A stretch of 64,000 bases of DNA from Desarmillaria ectypa (taxonomy: Eukaryota; Basidiomycota; Agaricomycetes; Agaricales; Physalacriaceae): positions 310,001 through 374,000 of the forward strand of contig JAUDYN010000012.1 in the NCBI GenBank assembly GCA_030407005.1. The letters are read 5' to 3'. Below the pieces are notes generated by a model that saw only the letters and a list, made by a program, of their open reading frames with translations, made no database searches and was not told where the DNA came from. Of this stretch, positions 1 through 10,851 are shown in pieces. A program made the translations under genes and the position numbers. The stretch's first letter is position 1; each line of letters starts with the position of its first letter.

Positions 1-117
1 CTGCTAGGATTCGGGCCGATGTTCCGCATATTCACGTGACATAAATAATTAGCGCGTCGCGTTCGCTTTTCTGTTTATTACCCTCAACGCTTTGTTACTC
101 TCTTCCCACCTTTTCCT

Positions 118-2083
118 ATGATGTCGGCAGTGAAATACCCGAAAGTATCTGGTAAGCTATGCAACAGACATATCGACCAATTTCTGATGAATGCAGGCTA
201 CGAACTCGTGCAACAAATCGGTGGAGGCGGCTTCTCGACGTGCGTGCTTCCAATTTCTTTTGACATTTCTTCTCTTAATCCCCCTGCAGCGTGTTTCGCG
301 CAGTCCACTTTGAGGAACATCGAGTGGCAGCATGCAAAGTGATCTCTCTCACGGACGCCACGACGGACAAGGAACGCAAGACCGTGGACAAAGAAATGCG
401 CGTTCATACTGCATTAAAGCACACTAACGTGCTCGAATTCTACAATGCGGTGGTGGTGGAGGTCAAGCATAAACATTTGTATCATCCTGGGATCTATATG
501 TTGCTTGAACTTGCCGCGGGAGGCGATCTTTTCGATAAGATTGGTATGGCTTTATCATTTCTCTATCTTTTTATGTACTTATTATGAATAAAAAGCTCCT
601 GATGTGGGGGTCGGAGATGATGTAGCTCATCTGTATTTCAACCAATTAGTTACAGGCATGGTGCGTTCATTAAGTTTTCTCGTGATCCAATATTGAATTG
701 TGCCTTCATCAAACAGGACTACATACATAGCCAAGGCGTATGCCACCGGGATCTTAAACCCGAAAACCTCCTTCTCGACGTTGCAGGAACCCTCAAAATA
801 TCTGATTTTGGTCTATCCGCAGTGTATAAGCTCAAGGAATCCGGCAAGACGCGAACATTGACCGAAAGGTGCGGGAGTCTTCCTTACGTTGCTCCGGAAG
901 TACGTGCGGACCTCTTTCTCCCACCGATTGCATCTCATGTGGTTCCTAAGCTGGCTTCCGATGCACCTTACAAGGCCGAGCCCATTGATGTGTGGGGCAT
1001 GGGTGTTATCCTTTTCACACTTCTCGCCGGGAGTACGTGTGAACGATAATCCCGTCTCCTATGCTGGACAGTTGATGATATACATAGATACCCCTTGGGA
1101 CGAACCCACAATGAGCAGCACAGAGTTCGCTCGCTACGTAAACGGCGAAATATTTGATGATCCGTTGTGGTGCCACATCCGAGGCGATGCTCTCTGTAAG
1201 CGCTTCGCGGCTAACCAGATGTAATCGAATTTCGAATTGACCGAAGGGAATTTTAGCTCTCCTCACTGGCCTTCTTTGTATAGATCCAGAAGAGAGGATG
1301 TCGATATCCCAAATTTATCAGCACCCGTGGTGCATCAGGTAGCCCACTAGCCTGTCTATCAAAGGAGTCATACTCATAGCCATTTAGGCCTAGCCAACTT
1401 GCTCAGAGAGGCGCCTTGGCGCTAGCCGATAGGCTCACTGAGACGCTCAGAAAGAATGGGGACCTTGACCTCGCAGCTCCAAATTTTGCACGACCAGAGT
1501 GGGTCTTCCCTTTCGTATTGACACAGACGCCTGACCTCATCTTTTCTCAGAGAAGAAGTGGACGCCGATGGAGATCAGATGATGTTCTCGACTGGTCACA
1601 GCTCACAGTTCACTCAGTCGTTGATGCTATTCGTGCGTCAGCTCTTATTGGACTGTCATCTTCTCATGCCAATATCCTTCCAGTCTCAGACTCAATCCGG
1701 GAATCGCTATACACCCCACCTCACACGGTTTTATGCCTCTCTTGGGCCTTCTTTGCTACTGACGCTGATCCATGAAAGCCTTGAGGAACTTGGGGTCAGA
1801 TGCAAACCATCCCCGGATAGCAGTGACGGTATATTTCGCCTTCGTATTGGAGGTCGTGATCGTAGGAAGGAGATTTTCAAAGGCTGGGTGCTAGTAGAAC
1901 GTTTTACTTATCGTGGAAGTGAAGGCAGCTTTTGTATCATGCAGAGAGATGAAGTCAGTGTCACTTTCTTCTATGTTTTATTCTTCGCTGAATATCCCTC
2001 AGGGAAATCCTATATCATGGAGACAGCTCTGGAAAGCCCTGATCATGTCGTCATCCGTAGAACCTCACGTTATGCGAAAATGA
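118..2083 (+). CDS. chk1: CHK1-type serine/threonine checkpoint kinase
   Basis: Nuclear protein kinase that transmits the DNA-damage and replication checkpoint to the cell-cycle machinery. I place eleven exons: 118-239, 290-543, 596-660, 717-899, 951-1032, 1088-1195, 1257-1338, 1388-1498, 1551-1632, 1684-1953, 2003-2083. They sum to 1440 nt (479 aa), with every phase consistent. The exons show the Gly-rich loop GGGGFSTVFRAV, the ATP-binding Lys in VAACKV, the catalytic loop CHRDLKPENLLL, the DFG in ISDFGL, then GSLPYVAPE, IDVWGMGVILFTLLAG and the CHK1-typical NTPWDEP. After the kinase domain comes the family linker FSQTQSGNRYTPHLTRFYAS and a C-terminal regulatory (KA1-like) part ending GNPISWRQLWKALI. 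Length and motif order match fungal CHK1. ATG at 118 and 121 are both possible starts. No disruption seen. Confidence 0.93.
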
Positions 2084-2280
2084 TCATCTAGTACAGGAGG
2101 TATGTACCAAATATATTTACGACATTTATTAGCGTTGCGCATATGTAACATAGGTAGTATATGTAGATTGGATAAGTTCACTCAGGATGTAAGTAATAAT
2201 GAAAAAAAATATTTGCTCTTGTTACTATTTTAGGGGTAAGATATTTGATTTGTTACCCTTTTGGTTTATCCAAGACAGTC

Positions 2281-4510
2281 ATGGACACCGACCCCGTTTA
2301 CCTCTTAGAAGACGAGCTTTCTCTACTAAAAACAAAGCACGTTTCCTACGGCCATTCTTGGCCTTCTCTTACCCACTATCATAAGCTGTGGACACGCGAG
2401 ACCCGATGGGGACCCCACAAAGAATTCAAGGAAATTGGCGAGCCTGGGGGCGAGACGAGCATAGTGGACGACGAGAACTTTAGATTCGCTTGCCTCAAGG
2501 CATTTTTTCGTTCGTTGAAGGGATTTTACACGGTACGTTCACCGTTCTGCTGCTAGGAAATCCAGGAAGCTGATTGTGATATAGGGTCGTTCAGATCTAA
2601 CGGGACGCTCCCGTGCTGTAATTGTACTACCACTTTCTTAATTGACGAAGAACTTATGTATATTTAACAGCGTTTCGACTTTCTCTACGCGCGCTGGGAG
2701 ATACTCATAGCGGAGCTAGATGCTCTTACTGCCACCATCGAGCCATACCAAGACGAGTGGGTTGACTATCTTGACAAAAAGCACGAATGCACGAACTACA
2801 AAATCACCGATGAGGAGCTGTGGAAGAAGTTTCAAGAGAAATGGCTTCTTCCAATAAGGGTAGACTATGCGGTTTTGATGGATATGGCTGGTTCGTGAAC
2901 GTTGAACGTTGAACTATTGCTTCGGTAGTTCTGATGCTGTTCTTATTTTAGAGTCTGTGCGTACAAAGATTGTGGACGGCACACAGCCAAAATTTCAGAA
3001 GCTCTTGCTAAGTGACCTTCCCGATGAGCTGCTCGATATGATTTACAGGCATGCGGATTTAACTAGCGCACTCCTTTTGTCTACGACTTGCCATCGTATG
3101 CGTGCTATATCTTTACCTTTCATATACATGGTACGTGGTCTCTGAGTCGTCTCTAGAATCTGATATCTTTGTGGTTCTGATTCTCAGATTTTTAAGTCTC
3201 GCGACCTAGGTCTACGTCACCCAATAAAAACCTTGGTATTGCCTCAAGATGTCTCTGCGGATGTACAGAAGGAACACGTAATCAAGGTTCTAATTAAGGC
3301 TTCCATTCGAGCACTAGAAGATGCTCATTTTCTCCTCACTCGCCCCGATATTACCTCCAAATTTAAGAGCATAAATGTGTTCAATAACTGGAGCAGCAAC
3401 ACCCATCTTTGTCACCCAGATTTTCCACCCAGCCTTTTCATTCCAGCCATTTCACAAGTAGTGTGCGCAGTCCTGCACCATACCATGAACGTGACCAGCC
3501 TTTCCATGATTGGGTTCCCTCTTCATGACCATGTCTTCCAAGCCATCGCCACACTGCCAAGTCTCCGTACTCTCAAGTTGACAGGATGTCCTGTTGAAAG
3601 CACTATGCGTTCCCCGCAGCTTGTTCGAGTCAAAAATCTCGCTGTACATGTTCTAGGCGAAGAGGAACTCTCCACATGGGAAGCTCTCGCTCTCTTTCCG
3701 AATGTTATCAATATCTCATTTTTTGACACGTCGAGATTCATGGTAGAACTGCCTGATACTGTCGCAATGAGCCGTTTTTCTCATTTGACACGCCTGTGCT
3801 TAGGGAAACTGGCCGGAGTGGCCTTTCCTGATATCATCCATTTCTTCTACCATACAGTGGAGCATCATCTGACACACCTCAAGCTCATATTCACGCATCC
3901 CGTCAATGATGTCAATCTCTTTGCACTCCTCGACGAATTAACACCGCATCCCATGGAAAACCTTGTCATTGACGGTTTGCTGGAGGGAAATCCAGTTATC
4001 ATCAGGCACATATCCCGTTGTCTCCCTGGCCTTACCGCACTATCTCTCTATCGGCGAGAAAGCCAGCGTCAACAGGGGACTCGAGTCACATGTTCCTGGC
4101 CTCTTCCGCCATTCGAATACGCGCCGTACTTTTCTGTGTTCTCAAAGTTGCGCTATTTCGAATGGAACTGCGCCCTTAATTTTGGCGTCACGAGTTGGTC
4201 AATACTTGCTTTTGAAGGGAATAATAATTGCGGTCCATGTGGAGCCCCGTACGATATCTGGAAGAGCAAAGATGATGATCCAGATGACGATAATAGCAAG
4301 CACCTCCTGGCGTCGGTTTTCGCTGCATACAACCCTTCTTTAGAGACAGTGACTGTGGGGACCGGCAGAATTTCTCCTTTAGCTTCGTGGAGTATCTCCC
4401 ACGACAGTAGATGCACGACGATAGAGGCCGTCCCGATGGCAAAGCTTTATAGCTTGGCTCAGAATATATGGAACCCTACTGAGTGGAGAGTCGGTATTGA
4501 AACCTGGTAG
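2281..4510 (+). CDS. F-box protein, paralogue 1 of a two-member family
   Basis: Probable substrate receptor of an SCF ubiquitin ligase. The exons I place are 2281-2532, 2671-2890, 2952-3130 and 3188-4510 (1974 nt, 657 aa). The N-terminal ~155 residues precede an F-box in exon 3 (KLLLSDLPDELLDMIY ... LLLSTTCHRMRAISLPF). A long C-terminal region follows with leucine-rich-like segments (ATLPSLRTLKLTGC, HPMENLVIDGLLEG). The gene at 10852-13065 aligns over its whole length with the same intron positions, so the two are duplicates. The first intron here is long (138 nt) because it contains a degraded copy of an 11-codon exon that the paralogue still has. The target protein cannot be guessed. The start is set by alignment with the paralogue (YLLEDE near both N-termini). 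Confidence 0.82.
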
Positions 4511-6827
4511 CGTGCCCCTAGTTCCACACGTGCATGTTTGTTGTAATGCGGAGACCCTATGAGAGCGACGTAGACATGTTTCAGATACAAACTCCATCAA
4601 TCATACTGCCATCTCTTGATTAATGATTTCGCGCTTCAGATAAGACTCTCACGCTTACGATAATTAATCATCGCGTTGATGATTAACAGCGCTTCCCACT
4701 CGAGATCTTTGCTTTTCAAATTCGGATATCGAATCCGGCTCAAACCCACGTCTCTTCCCGCAATATAACTATAGTAATGAGAGTAATTCAAATTTTCCGG
4801 ACATCATGATGCTGCGTATGATGATCATTACATTACATTCGAGGGTGCTTCGCTAGGCGTCCGAGATAATGATAGGGAACGCGAACCACGGCCAGGGCGA
4901 GCCGCAGCCGTGATACTCTATGACTAGTCATTAATGGTATGATGACCCTGATATGATGGGATTCCAATATCTACAAACTCGAGCCATTTTTTGAATAGAC
5001 GGACATCGAAACCATGGTGCGAGATCGGCCCCTTGCCCCGTCGAAGCGAGGAACGGTTATAGGTACATGCACGCCACAAGACCGTCTTTACGAAAGTCGC
5101 CAATAAAAATCTGCACTGATAATTGGAGAACATGAGAGAAATTGAGGAACAGCTCTAAGCAGCTACCTTGTTCTTTGTTTATTTGAGTTTTTAAAGAAGA
5201 GGTTTACACAAGTCTAATTGGTAGGAGGCTACACTACGTTGCTTTTCCGCTCTCTCGCGTCTCCCCGCAGACGTCGACCGCTGCTCAGCGCGTAATTCCC
5301 ATATTCTGTCATATGCGGCCTCGGCCTCTCATCGGGAGCCTCCCCGGGAGTTTCACCCGTTCTCATCTGTAAGTATGCGTCACTGCGACCTAAGGTCAAA
5401 GACTCACGGGCATTTCAGCTTTCCTTACAGTGTCTCTCTCTTCATCCGGACTATAACTACTGGCAGTCTCAGAAGGGAGTGTTTATCGCTCTCTCTGAAT
5501 TGCCAGGTACGTGTTCTTTTTCTCCACTTTATAGTAGCTTACCGTGCTCTCGTTGATTAACCAGAGAGCTTTCGGTGTTTTCACGCACCCGCCCTGGATG
5601 GTACTATTTTCCTTTTACTACGGACTTACAGACAGCTCATGGACTACTTACTACACCTGTAACATAATTTGTACTATCTGATGCCCTCCCCGCGCTCGCG
5701 AATGCACCGTAGAGGGGCAAATACGACTTGTGCCCTGAGACGGGTGGATTTCTCCGTGATCAGTCGGACACTTGTCGACCAATTAATTTGGTAACCAAGG
5801 GCCTGACGAATGACGGTAAAGAGACAGGATTAAAATATTTTTGTCATCATTCTCCTCGAATCCATAAGAGGGCAGTGTTCCAGGTCCGTGCAAGGTGAAA
5901 CTAAGAGCGTCAGGATACTCCCTTTATGGATTGTTTGTCAACACAGATCGATCCAAATAGTATATCTTCTTCCTTCCGACTTCCATCATCACAAACACCG
6001 GTCGTCTCCTGCTAGTCGTACTGCCTCTACGCGGCCTCTGTTCTATTTTAGATATGAAAAATATTTCATTGGTATCCAAATGCCTTGGGAGCTATTATAG
6101 GGTCGGAAATCAGATCTTGTGGCAGCGAGGACAAGGCAAGGGTGCAGGTGTTCCCCAGGTCCTATTCTCAAAAGGTGTGCGATTCGCACTCTTCTGGAAA
6201 GCATTTTTTTAAAAATTTTACTGTAGCATTTCAATATACCCCTAGCTCAGAGAACAAGGACGGATATGCATTACTTTCGCGTGCTCAGGATATGCATTGT
6301 CCTTATATGTAACTACGCTTGGCAACAAATTATGTCAACAGAAAACAAAGGATTTGAACGGTTCCTAGATGCTTCATGAAGCGCGTTAGGAGGGATATTC
6401 TATAGCACTAGGATAGCCAATACATCGTGAGTAGCTTTAAATTTTACTTCTCTTCATTCTCTCACTTTTAGCGTCCTCTTCTTTTTCAGAGATCCGACGG
6501 TATCTCAGTGCAGAGCTGATCAGCACTACTGTTCAGATCATTGAAGGCCTCTGCGCACAGCATTTCTAGATTATCCATGACGGGCTGTTATACCCAAAAG
6601 GCGTGTCTTGTGGTGTCCGGCAACCCTGGCCATTGTAGGCGTATTTATACGAGGCCAAATTTTCTTGACCACTCACTTTCCCGACTTTTAGCCCTTGTCC
6701 TAGAGACGTTCCTATAAACACCACACTTCTCTTCCACGTCATTACCACTCCTTACCTTCCACTTTCACCCTCTAAGGTAAGCGACAATTCTGTTATCAAT
6801 GGTTCCCAGCTGATAGCATATGCAGCC
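4511..6827. other. Intergenic region, no gene recognised
   Basis: About 2.3 kb between two F-box genes. Only short open frames without recognisable motifs. A perfect 9-bp inverted repeat lies at 4664-4686. The last few hundred bases should hold the promoter of the next F-box gene. Confidence 0.6.
4664..4686. repeat. Perfect palindrome with 5-nt loop
   Basis: TTAATCATC, five bases GCGTT, then GATGATTAA. A further ATTAATGAT lies about 45 bp upstream. It could be a transcription-factor dyad or part of the 3' processing region of the upstream F-box gene. Function not known. Confidence 0.5.
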
Positions 6828-8459
6828 ATGTCCGGCGACATGAACGCAGATACCGAAGTCTCCAATGTCTCGTCACTGCGGGAAGCGCAGGCATCGCAGG
6901 ATGTGGTGCCGATTAATCGACTTCCCTTGGAACTTCTACAGTCAATCTTCGGATTTACCACTTTGAGCCCAGCCGATCCCACCGCCCCTTGGCGCCTCTC
7001 GCTTGTCTGCAAGTTTTGGCGAGCAATTGTCACGTCGTTCCCTTTGTTATGGACCAACATCGTCATCGACAATGGTTCGCCAAATCCCGATGGCTTCATC
7101 GACATGGGAGCCCGCTCCGCATTCCCCGTACTCATGTCCTATCTTCGCTTTTCCTCTCCTCTTCCTGTAAACATATCTGTTTCAGTTCGTGGAATGCCTA
7201 GAGCCCATAGTCCTCTCACCAGAGCTCATGCTGGTGTCCTGTCGCATATTTTCAGGCGTCTTTCACGCCGTATCAGATCCATGAACTTCACCTTCGACTC
7301 TTGGGAGTTTTACGGCCTCCTGACAGAGGGTCTGACTCATGTACAGATGCCCGTCTTGGTTCAGTGGAGGGCCCGATACATCAATGACCCACTCGTGATC
7401 TATAATGAGGGTTTCCGTGCGAAAAACCTGGATTGTCGTTTCGAGTCAACCATTCTCACGGCAGGCGCAAGCCGACCACATGAGCTTGTTTCGCGCGGTA
7501 TTGCACTGTATCCCAATCTTAGGTATCTTTATCTGGTGAGCACTCCCATGCCATGGGACATGTTCTGTCCCTCCAATCTCATCGAGCTGCACATTTACGA
7601 TCTCCCGCCACAATACCGTCCCGACGCTATTCAGCTGAGACAAATTCTCGAGTTGAGCCGGGACACGCTACAAGCTTTGGAGCTGTCGGGGATCATATTC
7701 CAAGATTCTGCCTTGGGAGATCCACTCACCATGCCCCGCGTCCACACCCTTAAACTTGGCTTCTCCCTTGCAGAGGAGCTCGGTGGCCTATTCCCGGAAC
7801 TCCAGTTTCCGGCGCTCAGGTCGCTCGAAGTGAACAACCTGGATCGCAAATCGACGTGGTTTGGATGCTCTCCTGAGGATATGCAGTTGGCGGTAACTCC
7901 GGCATTTGAGGCGCTGGCTATGTTTTTGCCCCTCCATCAGTTGAAACACCTCCGTCTCGACTGTATCACCTTCCATTTACCGTCGAATCATCTTCCTACT
8001 TCAGGATCAGGACAAGACCCCGTCTCACTGACCTTCTTCAAGAATCTCACATCGCTTACCAGCCTCTCGTTATACAGCCCTGACGTTGTCACCTTTGGGT
8101 GTATGAACTACTCTCCCGACATTCTTCCGGCACTGAAGGCTTTGAAAATCTCGACGCCCGGAGTGAACTATTATGAGCATATTCTGTCATTCTGGCAGGA
8201 GCGGGCACATATGCCTACTTGTAAGATGTTAGAGCATTTTGAACTGACGCTGCCAATGTGCGCGAAGGGAAGGGCCGAGGCGTTTATTCAAAGGAACGAG
8301 GTATTTGCGAAGAGGGTCGTGCTTGACTATCAGCCAGATATGCATCCTTTAGCTTGGATGCTGCAGGATGTTGAGATGGGGGAAGATGGTGCAGATGAAA
8401 TGGATAGGGAGGAGATAGATGAATCGGAGGACAGTTCTGGTGAAATGGATGAGGATTAG
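6828..8459 (+). CDS. F-box protein (543 aa, single exon)
   Basis: Probable SCF adaptor. The F-box-like domain sits near residues 28-76 (INRLPLELLQSIFGF ... WRLSLVCKFWRAIVTSFPLLW), the common Agaricomycete form with a closing PLLW. The middle carries leucine-rich-like stretches (LYPNLRYLYLVSTPMPW, FPALRSLEVNNLD, LTSLTSLSLYSPDVVTFG). The C-terminus is a strongly acidic tail of about 30 residues (EMGEDGADEMDREEIDESED). The ORF is uninterrupted from the ATG at 6828, and no intron is needed. A decayed copy of this gene lies on the other strand at 60439-61677. Its neighbours on the same strand are also F-box genes, so this is a local cluster. Substrate unknown. Confidence 0.82.
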   Translation: MSGDMNADTEVSNVSSLREAQASQDVVPINRLPLELLQSIFGFTTLSPADPTAPWRLSLVCKFWRAIVTSFPLLWTNIVIDNGSPNPDGFIDMGARSAFPVLMSYLRFSSPLPVNISVSVRGMPRAHSPLTRAHAGVLSHIFRRLSRRIRSMNFTFDSWEFYGLLTEGLTHVQMPVLVQWRARYINDPLVIYNEGFRAKNLDCRFESTILTAGASRPHELVSRGIALYPNLRYLYLVSTPMPWDMFCPSNLIELHIYDLPPQYRPDAIQLRQILELSRDTLQALELSGIIFQDSALGDPLTMPRVHTLKLGFSLAEELGGLFPELQFPALRSLEVNNLDRKSTWFGCSPEDMQLAVTPAFEALAMFLPLHQLKHLRLDCITFHLPSNHLPTSGSGQDPVSLTFFKNLTSLTSLSLYSPDVVTFGCMNYSPDILPALKALKISTPGVNYYEHILSFWQERAHMPTCKMLEHFELTLPMCAKGRAEAFIQRNEVFAKRVVLDYQPDMHPLAWMLQDVEMGEDGADEMDREEIDESEDSSGEMDED

Positions 8460-8926
8460 TTCTATGAAGTATGATACTCTCCCTATTCATCGTAAGTCTC
8501 TCCGACGTAATATTCCTTTAAATTGTAGTCTTCATCATGAAGTAGGGACGAAATGCGAGTAAATTTCTACTATTCAGAGACCAGGACATCGTATTGTTTT
8601 ACGTTTCCCTCTTGGATGAGGAATTAGATCAACGATGGGACTGATGCCACTGCAACCGACAGCGACCGACATAGTGCAACACGTACTTGGGTCTCATGCT
8701 AGCGTAACCGGAGGTTTGGTGGCGCAGTTGGCGACTGCTTGCTATCATTGCCTATTGGCGTCATTGTTCTGTTCTGCTGCCTTTGTGGGGTCTGCCAGCA
8801 GTTGTACTTTGTTTTGACAAACTGTTGTTGACGTTCAAACCTTAGCCGCGGCTACATAAGTACGACGCCTACCCACGGTTGGCTGCAGCACTACAATCCT
8901 CCAGGGTCAGGTAAGCATACCAGTCT
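8460..8926. other. Spacer between F-box genes
   Basis: About 470 bp with nothing recognisable. It should contain the 3' end of the upstream gene and the promoter of the next. A CAG|GTAAGC at 8908-8916 looks like a splice donor just before the assumed ATG, so an upstream exon of the next gene is possible. Confidence 0.4.
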
Positions 8927-10591
8927 ATGTCTATATACGGACTGGTGCTGAACGGACGCTCGATAGACATGGTAAAGCTGAAGATTGCGAACCGATTCTT
9001 GCGTAGCAGGACCTCAAAAGCCTCTCCCCTGTCTTCCCCCATTTACTGCCTCCCGCCTGAAATTCTCATCGAAATCTTCCTGCATGCCACCTTGGAACCG
9101 AAGCGCCAGGACGTTTGGCGCATCAGAGCCAAAAACCCCTTGGTCATCTCCCAAGTTTGCGGTATCTGGCGCGATGTCGCTATCGAGTGTTCTCCCTTGT
9201 GGAGTTGCATTGCCATTCAGCAGTCCTCAGCAGTCACCACACGAGCCGAGGCGCATGCGTGCTATGTTCACGATTCTTCTGATGACACGAGAGTCGACTT
9301 TCCTCTGACCCAACTTTATCTTCGGCGTTCTGGTGAACACCCTATTGATGTCGAAATCATTGTCCGCCAACCACTATCTCCCCAGGATTGGTGGACTTGC
9401 AGCCATGCACGTGTGCTTTCAGACCTTCTCCTTCCTCACGTCGGACGATTCAGAAGTTTGATGATGAACCATCAGTCCTGGATGTGTCATCGCATCCTTT
9501 GGGAGCGTATCTTGACCGTCTCGATGCCCATTCTCGAAGACCTAGAGTTCTACCACTTCTCCCCCTCGGATGAGGATGTGTATACGACCGGAGTCTTGGC
9601 TTCACCAAAAGCAGAGCTATGCCCGTCTCTCACAAATGTAACCATTGGCGTTCCCTGTCGGTGGAAAGAATTCCGGCTTCCAAACCTGACATCGATCTGC
9701 TTCGTAATGCTTCCATTGCATCACTGCCCGACGATACAAGAACTGGTCGAAATCCTACGACTCAGCAAGGATACCCTCGACAAGGTTGAGATCCTCGGTG
9801 CGTTTGCCGCCAGAGACTCCGAGGGCCCTGTCTCTCCTGGTAACCGTCTTTCGCTGCCTAACGTCCGCATGCTTCGCCTCGGATTTTACAATGCTCGTGA
9901 TGTCCAGCCACTTCTCTACCATGTCGCCTTTCCTGCGCTCAAGGCCTTGGTTATAATTAACATGCATGGCGAAGATGCGTTTCAGGGTCGTATGCGCGAT
10001 GTGCACGCCCACTCCATCAGCCGACTCTTTGACACTATGATACGCCTCCTGCCGTTATACCAGATAACCTTTCTTATCCTTCGGCATGTAGAGTTTCGAG
10101 AGGAACGACTCCCAGCGTGGGCTAGCGTTCAACAAGGCTGTGTCGAAGAGAAACACTTTCCTGTGCCGTTGAAGTTCATGGCATCCTTGACATCGCTCAG
10201 ACACCTATTTCTAATCTCCCCTGATAACGCAACTTTGACGTCTATGAATTATCCCATTCCCTTCACCTCTCAATCTGAAACAGAAGATTCTGTATCCCGA
10301 CTACCTCTGGTCCTTCCCCTTCTCTCTGTCCTCCGGATTAACGCACTCTCGCCGAAGAGCTACAGCCAGGTTCTTGATTGGATTGTACAGAGGCACTCAA
10401 TTTTACGTGCGGCTCTAGGCGAACATTACCACGATGGCCCTTTCCTTCGAAAACTTCATTTATGTTTACCGGAGGACGCGCAGGTAACATTGGATGCCTT
10501 AGGATATCCTAGATTAGCATATGAAGAGACTGTTTCATATTTCCCTGGTATTCACCGCATGAAATACCCTGTATTGCACGATAATGTTTAG
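8927..10591 (+). CDS. F-box protein (554 aa, single exon)
   Basis: Probable SCF adaptor of the same broad type as its left neighbour, but well diverged from it. The F-box-like domain is at about residues 38-95 (PIYCLPPEILIEIFLHA ... NPLVISQVCGIWRDVAIECSPLWSCI). The remaining ~450 residues contain leucine-rich-like repeats (LPNVRMLRLGF, FPALKALVIINM, MASLTSLRHLFLIS) as usual for the C-terminal substrate region. No disruption. The ATG at 8927 is the first in frame. A start at the internal Met (MVKLKIANRF) would still keep the F-box. Confidence 0.78.
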   Translation: MSIYGLVLNGRSIDMVKLKIANRFLRSRTSKASPLSSPIYCLPPEILIEIFLHATLEPKRQDVWRIRAKNPLVISQVCGIWRDVAIECSPLWSCIAIQQSSAVTTRAEAHACYVHDSSDDTRVDFPLTQLYLRRSGEHPIDVEIIVRQPLSPQDWWTCSHARVLSDLLLPHVGRFRSLMMNHQSWMCHRILWERILTVSMPILEDLEFYHFSPSDEDVYTTGVLASPKAELCPSLTNVTIGVPCRWKEFRLPNLTSICFVMLPLHHCPTIQELVEILRLSKDTLDKVEILGAFAARDSEGPVSPGNRLSLPNVRMLRLGFYNARDVQPLLYHVAFPALKALVIINMHGEDAFQGRMRDVHAHSISRLFDTMIRLLPLYQITFLILRHVEFREERLPAWASVQQGCVEEKHFPVPLKFMASLTSLRHLFLISPDNATLTSMNYPIPFTSQSETEDSVSRLPLVLPLLSVLRINALSPKSYSQVLDWIVQRHSILRAALGEHYHDGPFLRKLHLCLPEDAQVTLDALGYPRLAYEETVSYFPGIHRMKYPVLHDNV

Positions 10592-10851
10592 AAATCTTAG
10601 AGATATATAGCGCTACTATATACATACAGATTGTCACTCCCTCCTATCAATAGGTCTCTATCGCCGTCCGTCTGCTACTAAATATTTTGGATAATAATAA
10701 ATCTGATTTGGGTCACTGGATTGATCGGGCCGTAGTCCGGTGGCTGTGACGCTTAAACACCAACCTCTATCGTGCAGGGCTGAGAGTCCAGCCGTTGTCT
10801 CGGTGTCGAGGCGGCGGAATTATGCTTGTTTCGTCTTCTACACCTACCACC

